Shown here: positions 1-5,396 of the stretch, one piece after another
Layout of the letters: each line of letters starts with the position of its first letter
How positions within the stretch are numbered: position 1 is the stretch's first letter
NCBI GenBank assembly: GCA_900549245.1
Contig: URNQ01000133.1
Span: 1 to 5,396 of the forward strand
DNA: 5,396 nucleotides
Reading direction: 5' to 3'
Source of the DNA: an uncultured Collinsella sp.
GTDB lineage: Bacteria; Actinomycetota; Coriobacteriia; Coriobacteriales; Coriobacteriaceae
The notes under the pieces: generated by a model
Told to the model about the DNA's origin: nothing
Databases searched by the model: none
Seen by the model: only the letters and a program-made list of their open reading frames with translations
Made by a program: the position numbers and the translations under genes

Positions 1-344
1 TGGCTCCAGGTGGGGTACGCCGGGCTTACGAGTGCCTCAACTTCGGTCACCTTGAGCGTGGAAGGGAAGGGGCACGTGTCCAGCACGAGGCCGACACGGG
101 CACGTAGACAACGCTGTGTCTCATCGGGCGCATCGGCGCCACAGCGCTGCCCAAACAGGCGCACCTCGCCGGCATCGAGCTTTATAAGCCCGAGAGCAGC
201 TCGAATCGTCGTTGTTTTGCCAGCACCGTTGGCACCAACAAAGCCGACGATCTGGCCAGGCTCCACGGCAAGCGTGACGTCGCGCAGTGAAAAGCGGTCG
301 CTTACAGTGCGTGAGATGCCTTTGAGTTCAAGCAAGTTTTGCAT
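1..344 (-). CDS. ABC transporter ATP-binding protein, N-terminal part (cut by window edge)
   Basis: This is the cytoplasmic ATPase subunit of an ABC transporter, which hydrolyses ATP to power a membrane partner lying outside the window. The start is the ATG at 344-342, preceded on the minus strand by AGAAAGG (358-352) at a spacing of about 7 bases. The 114 visible residues begin MQNLLELKGIS. They carry a clear Walker A, GANGAGKTT, at residues 37-45, inside the usual 'GQIVGFVGANGAGKTTTIR' context, followed by the 'LGLIKLDAGEVRLFG' strand-helix region typical of ABC-2-type exporter ATPases. The Q-loop, signature motif and Walker B are beyond the left edge. It starts 23 bp after the stop of the GntR/YtrA-type regulator, so the two are almost certainly co-transcribed, as in the ytr operons of Firmicutes. 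The substrate cannot be told. The family call is secure; the exporter subtype is inference. Confidence 0.93.
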   Translation of the reverse strand, partial: MQNLLELKGISRTVSDRFSLRDVTLAVEPGQIVGFVGANGAGKTTTIRAALGLIKLDAGEVRLFGQRCGADAPDETQRCLRARVGLVLDTCPFPSTLKVTEVEALVSPAYPTWS

Positions 345-367
345 GGTATAGCCTTTCTTGCAGATGG

Positions 368-748
368 CTACTGCATGGTATCGGGGGCTACCAGGTCGAG
401 CATTTCGTGCAGCTTGTCGCGCGTGACGCCCAAGGCTTCGGCTTGGCTTGCCGCTTTCGCAAGCAGCTCTTCGGTATGGCAGAGCTGGTTTTCACGCAAG
501 AGCTCCTGGTTGCCCTCGGCGACAAAACAGCCCTTGCCCTGCACGGTGCAGATAAACCCGAGCTGCTCCAGGTCGGCGTAGGCGCGCTTGGTGGTGATGA
601 CGCTCACGCCAAGATCGCTCGCGAGTGCACGGATGCTGGGGAGTTTTGCTCCCGCGGCGAGCGTGCCCGATAAGATCTGAGCTTTGACTTGCGAGGTTAT
701 CTGCTCGTAGATGGGCTTGTCGCTCGAATTGGATAGGATGATGTCCAC
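368..748 (-). CDS. GntR-family transcriptional regulator, YtrA subfamily
   Basis: A 126-residue DNA-binding repressor of the short YtrA branch of the GntR family. It has an N-terminal winged helix-turn-helix (about residues 11-77) and only a short helical C-terminal tail (about 80-120) for dimerisation, with no ligand domain of the FadR or HutC kind. Visible family landmarks are KPIYEQI (11-17), LPSIRALASDLGVS (36-49, the helix-turn-helix), TTKRAYADLEQLGF (52-65) and the wing GKGCFVA (71-77). The start is GTG at 748-746, chosen because an AAGGAG (759-754) lies 5 bases before it and because residue 1 falls just ahead of the conserved PIYEQI block. It leads the operon with the ABC ATPase 23 bp downstream. 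YtrA-type proteins typically repress their own ABC operon. An inverted repeat over the upstream promoter (776-809) fits autoregulation. The inducer is unknown. Confidence 0.93.
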   Translation of the reverse strand: MDIILSNSSDKPIYEQITSQVKAQILSGTLAAGAKLPSIRALASDLGVSVITTKRAYADLEQLGFICTVQGKGCFVAEGNQELLRENQLCHTEELLAKAASQAEALGVTRDKLHEMLDLVAPDTMQ

Positions 749-775
749 AGCGGCTCCTTAGCTGTTGGGCTACAC

Positions 776-809
776 GTGTATATAACCGGTAAGCACAGTA
801 TATATACAC
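776..809. promoter_or_regulatory. Probable operator for the GntR/YtrA-type regulator
   Basis: A perfect 9-bp inverted repeat, GTGTATATA at 776-784 and TATATACAC at 801-809, is separated by 16 bp. Each arm is also part of a local 10-bp palindrome: TACACGTGTA at 771-780 and GTATATATAC at 798-807. The right arm covers the predicted -10 of the operon and the left arm lies just downstream of the expected start site, a classical repressor position. GntR-family operators are dyads and the adjacent gene encodes such a regulator, so autoregulation is the simplest reading. It could be one long operator or two dimer sites 25 bp apart. Binding is inferred. Confidence 0.5.
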
Positions 810-826
810 TATGCACAGTTATGCAA
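797..826 (-). promoter_or_regulatory. Predicted sigma-70-type promoter of the GntR-ABC operon
   Basis: Read on the minus strand, TTGCAT (826-821) can serve as -35 and TATACT (802-797) as -10, separated by 18 bp. Transcription would start near position 790, leaving a leader of about 40 bases before the GTG start and containing the AAGGAG ribosome binding site. The -10 hexamer lies within the palindrome GTATATATAC, so binding there would block the polymerase. Alternative -10 registers exist in the same TA-rich stretch, so the exact hexamer is uncertain. Confidence 0.55.
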
Positions 827-858
827 GAGGCAAATACGGATTGTCCGCTCGTTCGTTC

Positions 859-915
859 ATCTCAATCTGTAACATCTGGAACCGATTTGGACGGCTAGCT
901 GTTACAGATTGAGAT
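859..915. repeat. Palindrome unit 1
   Basis: The arms at 859-874 and 900-915 are perfectly complementary over 16 bp (ATCTCAATCTGTAACA and its reverse complement), around a 25-base spacer. Inside, CTGG (876-879) can pair with CTAG (895-898) using one G-U wobble if transcribed rightward. The centre holds TTT at 886-888. This is the only unit whose arms are identical, so it may be the youngest or the best maintained. Confidence 0.85.
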
Positions 916-938
916 TTTGCTGGCGGGCCCCACCTGGT

Positions 939-997
939 TGTCTCAATCTGTAACAACTGGAGAAGATTTTGGCTGCTAGATGTTAAAGATCGAGACA
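939..997. repeat. Palindrome unit 2
   Basis: Arms 939-955 (TGTCTCAATCTGTAACA) and 981-997 match at 15 of 17 positions around a 25-base spacer. The mismatches are at 986 (A where C is expected) and 991 (C where T is expected). The inner CTGG (957-960) and CTAG (976-979) recur as in unit 1, and the centre holds TTTT at 967-970. Confidence 0.85.
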
Positions 998-1019
998 TTG
1001 GCCACCCGTCTATCCTTAT

Positions 1020-1076
1020 ATCTCAATCTGTAACAGATGGACCCGTTTTGAGTGGTTAGATGTTACAGATCGAGAT
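1020..1076. repeat. Palindrome unit 3
   Basis: Arms 1020-1035 (ATCTCAATCTGTAACA) and 1061-1076 match at 15 of 16 positions. The one mismatch is the A/C at 1025/1071 that also occurs in units 2 and 4. The left half-site is itself a local dyad, ATCTGT-A-ACAGAT. The centre holds TTTT at 1046-1049. Confidence 0.85.
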
Positions 1077-1095
1077 CTTTCTGGGACGCCCACCT

Positions 1096-1160
1096 GTTTG
1101 TCTAAATCTGTAACAGGTAGAGGTTCAAAAACCGTCTAGATGTTACAGATCGAGACAAAC
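1096..1160. repeat. Palindrome unit 4 (longest)
   Basis: Arms 1096-1115 and 1141-1160 match at 18 of 20 positions, with outer extensions GTTTGTCT and AGACAAAC that the other units lack in full. The spacer is also self-complementary: TAGA (1118-1121) pairs with TCTA (1135-1138), and GGTT (1122-1125) with AACC (1130-1133). The unit is thus nearly one continuous 65-bp hairpin. Its central tract is AAAAA, the opposite strand sense to the T-tracts of units 1-3. Confidence 0.85.
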
Positions 1161-1222
1161 TGCTGCGGAGTGCCGCCATCGACTGCTACCTAGGCCCCAA
1201 CTGATGAATTTGTCCTGATAGG

Positions 1223-1258
1223 TGCCCTATGGCGAGGTTTCACGGCTACAATAGGGCA
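1223..1258 (+). promoter_or_regulatory. Predicted prfC promoter region with dyad
   Basis: TACAAT at 1247-1252 is a good -10 hexamer, about 50 bp before the prfC start. I see no convincing -35 at 16-18 bp upstream. The region is framed by a perfect 8-bp inverted repeat, TGCCCTAT (1223-1230) and ATAGGGCA (1251-1258), 20 bp apart. The right arm overlaps the end of the -10 and the left arm sits where a -35 would be. A weak core promoter helped or blocked by a dimeric regulator would fit, but that is inference. Confidence 0.45.
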
Positions 1259-1301
1259 GTTACATCGACGTAATGCATATAGAACGCAAGAAAGGATCCG
1301 C

Positions 1302-2915
<1,614 letters not shown>

Positions 2916-2921
2916 CGCATC

Positions 2922-2959
2922 GGCGCGGTGGCCCTGCGGGGCTGCCGCGCCGTTTGCTT
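2922..2959 (+). terminator. Rho-independent terminator of prfC
   Basis: Seven bases after the prfC stop, 2922-2951 folds into a 13-pair GC-rich stem (GGCGCGG paired with CCGCGCC, then two G-U wobbles and GCCC paired with GGGC) closed by a four-base loop, TGCG. The tail GTTTGCTT is T-rich but interrupted, so termination may be leaky or assisted. Confidence 0.75.
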
Positions 2960-2986
2960 GCCTTATGCCGTGTGTGCGGCTATTAT
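2958..2986 (+). promoter_or_regulatory. Predicted promoter of the transporter-dehydrogenase operon
   Basis: TTGCCT (2958-2963) and TATTAT (2981-2986) are separated by exactly 17 bp, a good sigma-70 arrangement. The -35 uses the T-rich tail of the prfC terminator, so one unit ends where the next begins. Transcription would start near 2993, giving a leader of about 79 bases before the ATG at 3072. Confidence 0.65.
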
Positions 2987-3015
2987 ACCCACCGTCGTCT
3001 CAAGACCGGGGCGTC

Positions 3016-3044
3016 CGAGCAGTTCGGGTCCGATATCCTGCTCG
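3016..3044 (+). other. Leader hairpin upstream of the VUT transporter gene
   Basis: In the predicted 5' leader, CGAGCAG (3016-3022) pairs perfectly with CTGCTCG (3038-3044) around a 15-base loop. A competing fold pairs CCGA (3015-3018) with TCGG (3024-3027). An A-rich single-stranded stretch follows and runs into the AAAGGAG ribosome binding site (3059-3065). preQ1 riboswitches control some queuosine-precursor transporters, so I looked for one. I could not match a preQ1-I, -II or -III consensus with confidence, so this is listed only as a structured leader. Confidence 0.3.
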
Positions 3045-3071
3045 TTAAACCTAAAACCAAAGGAGTACATA

Positions 3072-3794
3072 ATGATCAAGAAGGTCATGGAGGACTACAA
3101 GGTCCTGTTGCGGAGCATTCCCGCGGCAACGGTTTCGCTGTTTTTCGTGAGCGTCATCATGATGAACCTGCTGGCCAACAAAGAGCTTATCAGCCTGCCG
3201 TATCTGGCACTCGATTGCGGCTTTGTGGTGAGCTGGGTTTCGTTTTTGTGCCAGGACATGATCTGCAAGCGCTTTGGTGCCAAGGCATCCATCAAAATCT
3301 CTATCCTCGCGCTGCTGGTCAACCTTGCCGTGAGCCTGTGCTTTTGGGCATGCTCGCTCACGCCCGGCATGTGGGGCGCTTACTACGACACGGGCATGAT
3401 CGAGGTCAACACCGCCCTTAACGCCACCATCGGCGGCACCTGGTACGTGGTGCTGGGCTCTTCGCTGGCAATGCTCGTTTCTGCCGTAGTTAACTCTACG
3501 CTCAACCAGTCGCTCGGCCGCATGCTCAAAAAGAATAACTTTGCGAGCTTCGCCTTCCGCTCCTATGTGTCCACGGGTGTTGGCCAGTTTATCGACAACC
3601 TGGTCTTTGCCATCGTGGTGAGCCACACGTTCTTTGGTTGGACCTGGGTGCAGGTCCTTATGTGCTCGCTGACCGGCGCTGTTGCCGAGCTGCTGTGCGA
3701 GGTCTTCCTAAGCCCCGTGGGCTACAAGGTCGTGCGCGGCTGGGAGCGCGAGAATGTGGGCTCCGAGTACCTCGAGCGCCACGCAACCGCCTAA
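3072..3794 (+). CDS. VUT family (YhhQ-like) membrane transporter, probable queuosine precursor transporter
   Basis: A 240-residue integral membrane protein of the VUT/YhhQ family (COG1738). The E. coli member, YhhQ, imports the queuosine precursors preQ0/preQ1 used for tRNA modification. Six hydrophobic segments can be seen, at about residues 14-35, 43-60, 74-95, 121-143, 168-186 and 194-214. Family-like blocks are QDMICKRFGAKAS (61-73) after helix 2 and GVGQFIDNLVFAIV (169-182) in helix 5. The ATG at 3072 is chosen because AAAGGAG (3059-3065) sits six bases before it. An in-frame extension to 2928 would add 48 unrelated residues, overlap the terminator and precede the promoter. The dehydrogenase follows 9 bp later. 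Family membership is fairly firm; the substrate is inferred from the family and the protein could carry another small molecule. Confidence 0.88.
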   Translation: MIKKVMEDYKVLLRSIPAATVSLFFVSVIMMNLLANKELISLPYLALDCGFVVSWVSFLCQDMICKRFGAKASIKISILALLVNLAVSLCFWACSLTPGMWGAYYDTGMIEVNTALNATIGGTWYVVLGSSLAMLVSAVVNSTLNQSLGRMLKKNNFASFAFRSYVSTGVGQFIDNLVFAIVVSHTFFGWTWVQVLMCSLTGAVAELLCEVFLSPVGYKVVRGWERENVGSEYLERHATA

Positions 3795-3803
3795 GGAGCA
3801 AGT

Positions 3804-4484
3804 ATGCGGGTTTTGATCACGGGTGCTTCGGGCGGTATCGGAGCCGCATGCGTGCAGCGCTTTTTGGACGAGGGCCACGAGGTCGTGGGCTTTGATCTGC
3901 TGCCGGCGGCGATCGAACACGAGCGCTACCGCCATCTGATTGTTGATGTCCGCGAGCCGGGCTCGTTTCCAGGCGACCTTGAACCCCAAGTGATCGTGAA
4001 CGTTGCCGGTACGCAGGATTCGGCCGACGATATCGCCGCCAACCTGTGTGGCACCATCAACGTGACCGAGCGTTACGCCTTTGTGGGGGAGGGGCTTGCT
4101 GCCAAGCCGGCGCCGGCTATCAAATCCGTGGTCAATGTGGGGTCCGCGAGCGGACATACGGGATCGGAGTTTCCCGCCTATGCCGCCAGCAAGGGCGGCG
4201 TTATCGCCTACACCAAGAACCTTGCAAACCGTCTGGCGCCGCAGGCCATCGCCAACAGTGTGGACCCGGGCGGCGTTATCACGCCGCTCAACCGTTGCGT
4301 GATGGAAGACGAGCACCTGTGGAACCAGATTATGGAGCTCACGCCGCTTAAACGCTGGGCTACCGCCCAAGAGATCGCCGAGTGGATCTACTTTGTGGGC
4401 GTGACCAACCGGTTTATGACCGGACAGAGTCTGCTGATCGATGGCGGCGAGGCCGGCCGCACACAATTTATTTGGCCCGAATAG
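3804..4484 (+). CDS. Short-chain dehydrogenase/reductase (SDR), NAD-type
   Basis: A 226-residue oxidoreductase of the classical SDR fold. It shows the cofactor motif TGASGGIG (6-13), an acidic Asp31 at the end of the second strand that favours NAD(H) over NADP(H), NVAG (66-69, a variant of NNAG), Asn80 in the NLxG context, catalytic Ser114 (NVGSASG), and Tyr126/Lys130 in YAASK. DPGGVITPL (154-162) and LLIDGG (210-215) complete the pattern. The tetrad is intact, so it should be active. It is shorter than the usual 250 or so residues because the segment between strands 2 and 3 is reduced, somewhat like bacterial 3-alpha-hydroxysteroid dehydrogenases. The substrate cannot be deduced. AAGGAG (3793-3798) overlaps the transporter's stop codon and lies 5 bases before the ATG at 3804, so the two genes form one operon. 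Confidence 0.92.
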   Translation: MRVLITGASGGIGAACVQRFLDEGHEVVGFDLLPAAIEHERYRHLIVDVREPGSFPGDLEPQVIVNVAGTQDSADDIAANLCGTINVTERYAFVGEGLAAKPAPAIKSVVNVGSASGHTGSEFPAYAASKGGVIAYTKNLANRLAPQAIANSVDPGGVITPLNRCVMEDEHLWNQIMELTPLKRWATAQEIAEWIYFVGVTNRFMTGQSLLIDGGEAGRTQFIWPE

Positions 4485-4485
4485 G

Positions 4486-4521
4486 AAACGCGCCCGATGG
4501 AAAGCTGTCGGGCGCGTTTTT
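4486..4521 (+). terminator. Rho-independent terminator between convergent SDR and ung genes
   Basis: ACGCGCCCGA (4488-4497) pairs perfectly with TCGGGCGCGT (4508-4517) around a 10-base loop. The stem extends by two more A-T pairs into the five-T run at 4517-4521. It starts one base after the SDR stop. Read leftward it lies 13 bp beyond the ung stop but has only a short T-tail (TTTC), so it should act best on the plus strand and perhaps weakly on both. Confidence 0.88.
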
Positions 4522-4534
4522 GATGTATCGATTT

Positions 4535-5260
4535 TTAGCCGAGGCAGGTCCAGTTGACGGGGGTCGAGCTGTGCTGTTCGAGTAGTCGATTGGCAGCGGA
4601 GAAGGGGCGCGACCCCATAAAAGCGGGGAGTTCTGCCGTGGCACGGTTGGCCGAAAGCGGCGAGGGGTGTGTGGAGGCCAGGCAGAACTTGTCGGTTGCC
4701 TTGCCCGCACCAGTTGCGACGAGCTTACCTTCGACCATCTGCTGGGCAAAGCGGCCCCATGCCAAAAAGACTATCGGCTGGGGCAGCTGACAGCAGCGTT
4801 CGATAACGTAGTCGGTGAGCGTGCTCCAGCCCAGTTTGGCGTGCGAGTTGGCGGCATGCTCGCGCACGGTGAGCGTAGTGTTGAGGAGCAGGACGCCCTG
4901 TTGTGCCCATGGGGTTAGGTCTCCTGTGGCGGGAATGGGACAACCCAGATCGGCTTTGAGTTCCTTGTAAATGTTGCGCAGGCTCGGCGGCAACTTGGTT
5001 TGCGTCGCGGGGACCGAGAACGACAGCCCCATTGCCTGGTTGGGTCCGTGATAGGGGTCTTGACCCAAGATGACAACCTTGACCTGGTCGGCCGGCGTGT
5101 AGGCGAGGGCATTGAGGATGTCGTCTTGTGCCGGGTAGATGGTCTGCTCGCCACGCAAAAGGGCGATACGCTCGAGCAGCTGGTTCGTAGTGTCACGTAC
5201 CGGCTGCGGCGCATTGCCCAACCAAGTTGCTATGTTGAGGTCGCGGGTTGCGGTGTCCAT
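4535..5260 (-). CDS. ung: Uracil-DNA glycosylase (family 1 UDG)
   Basis: This enzyme cuts uracil from DNA after cytosine deamination or dUMP misincorporation, starting base excision repair. The 241 residues are close to the E. coli enzyme (229). All family 1 motifs are present: the water-activating loop GQDPYHG (66-72, catalytic Asp68, Tyr70), GLSFSV with the uracil-stacking Phe81, the uracil-reading Asn127 in LLLNTTLTV, and the DNA-intercalating loop HPSPLSANR (198-206, His198 and Leu202). The C-terminal block FSAANRLLEQ (220-229) also matches the family. The start is the ATG at 5260-5258, preceded by AAAGGAG (5271-5265) at a short spacing of four bases. It is convergent with the SDR gene and appears to be transcribed from its own promoter. 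No residue looks abnormal. Confidence 0.97.
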   Translation of the reverse strand: MDTATRDLNIATWLGNAPQPVRDTTNQLLERIALLRGEQTIYPAQDDILNALAYTPADQVKVVILGQDPYHGPNQAMGLSFSVPATQTKLPPSLRNIYKELKADLGCPIPATGDLTPWAQQGVLLLNTTLTVREHAANSHAKLGWSTLTDYVIERCCQLPQPIVFLAWGRFAQQMVEGKLVATGAGKATDKFCLASTHPSPLSANRATAELPAFMGSRPFSAANRLLEQHSSTPVNWTCLG

Positions 5261-5276
5261 GGGGCTCCTTTATGGC

Positions 5277-5322
5277 AGATGCTCTGTTGGCATCTATTGT
5301 AAAGGCGCACCGGTTGCCTTTA
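5277..5322 (-). promoter_or_regulatory. Predicted ung promoter/leader region with two dyads
   Basis: On the minus strand, TACAAT (5301-5296) is a good -10; the -35 is poor (CATAAA at 17 bp). Two perfect inverted repeats flank it. TAAAGGC (5300-5306) with GCCTTTA (5316-5322) lies in the promoter spacer, and AGATGC (5277-5282) with GCATCT (5290-5295) covers the expected start site just before the ribosome binding site. The second could also form a 5'-leader hairpin. Neither resembles the actinobacterial LexA box GAAC-N4-GTTC. Confidence 0.4.
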
Positions 5323-5396
5323 TGCCACGGCTGTATGAAGAGCGGGGTCTACGAGACGTGCTCGGGCGCTCCTGCCCTGCGAGCCTGTCCATGCGC

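Larger units (their letters stand above)
859..1160. repeat. Array of four palindromic repeats (eight alternating 15-bp half-sites, 40-bp phasing)
   Basis: This array fills most of the 553-bp gap between the GntR gene and prfC. A 15-bp half-site, consensus TCTCRATCTGTAACA, occurs eight times in alternating orientation, starting at 860, 900, 941, 981, 1021, 1061, 1101 and 1141. Every spacing is 40 bp except one of 41. Paired half-sites form four palindromes with 25-base central spacers, each with a short T or A run at its dyad centre. Left half-sites read TCTCAAT (TCTAAAT in unit 4); right half-sites, read on the minus strand, are TCTCGAT in units 2-4 and TCTCAAT in unit 1. The intervening spacers are partly alike (GCCCACCTG-type sequence in the first and third). 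Nothing here looks coding. The layout resembles BIME-like alternating REP elements or an operator array; the true role is unknown. Confidence 0.9.

Noticed and set aside
10..351. Plus-strand open frame at the left edge
   Set aside because: It is a shadow of the minus-strand ABC ATPase, which has a Walker A motif and a ribosome binding site.
859..1160. Regularly spaced short repeats as a CRISPR array
   Set aside because: The repeats alternate in orientation, are only 15 bp, and the spacers (25 bp) are themselves partly conserved and self-complementary. No cas genes are present.
859..1160. Each palindrome as a Rho-independent terminator
   Set aside because: The arms are AT-balanced with 25-base loops and no consistent T-run follows them. 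Four in a row between divergent promoters makes no sense as terminators.
2928..3071. 48-residue N-terminal extension of the VUT transporter
   Set aside because: It overlaps the prfC terminator and the predicted promoter, is not hydrophobic or family-like, and the internal ATG at 3072 has an excellent ribosome binding site.
5323..5396. Partial gene, tRNA or terminator (GCTCGGGC with GCCC and GAGC hairpin at 5360-5384) at the right edge
   Set aside because: Short open frames exist in several registers with no recognisable residues. The hairpin has a three-base bulge and no T-run, and no tRNA arms can be drawn. There is too little sequence to decide.

Overview
This is a GC-rich, gene-dense stretch of a bacterial chromosome. 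Gene content (peptide chain release factor 3, a VUT-family transporter, a YtrA-type GntR regulator beside an ABC ATPase), base composition and AAGGAG-type ribosome binding sites would suit a gut Coriobacteriia member such as Collinsella. That placement is an inference; no rRNA or other decisive marker is present.

Left part (1-830): a minus-strand operon enters from the middle and leaves through the left edge. A small GTG-started GntR/YtrA-type repressor comes first. After 23 bp comes an ABC transporter ATP-binding protein, of which only the N-terminal 114 residues lie in the window. The operon's probable promoter is overlapped by a strong inverted repeat that looks like the repressor's own operator.

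Middle intergenic region (about 830-1300): instead of a gene it holds an ordered array of four imperfect palindromes, each about 57-65 bp. Together they are eight copies of a 15-bp half-site (consensus TCTCRATCTGTAACA) in strictly alternating orientation, one every 40 bp. This is the most unusual structure in the window. A promoter for prfC follows, with its own dyad around the -10 hexamer.

Right-hand plus-strand genes (1302-4484): prfC (release factor 3, full length) ends in a strong GC-rich terminator hairpin. A well-formed promoter begins in the terminator tail and drives a two-gene operon, a six-helix VUT/YhhQ-type transporter (probably a queuosine precursor transporter) followed 9 bp later by a short NAD-type short-chain dehydrogenase. 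The dehydrogenase ends at a hairpin terminator that also separates it from the convergent ung gene.

Right edge (4535-5396): ung, uracil-DNA glycosylase, is complete on the minus strand, with two small dyads in its promoter/leader region. In the last 74 bases (5323-5396) I see no assignable gene.

The genes do not form one pathway. They are separate transcription units for translation termination, DNA repair, small-molecule transport/redox and a regulated ABC system. The palindrome array is the best candidate for something undescribed.
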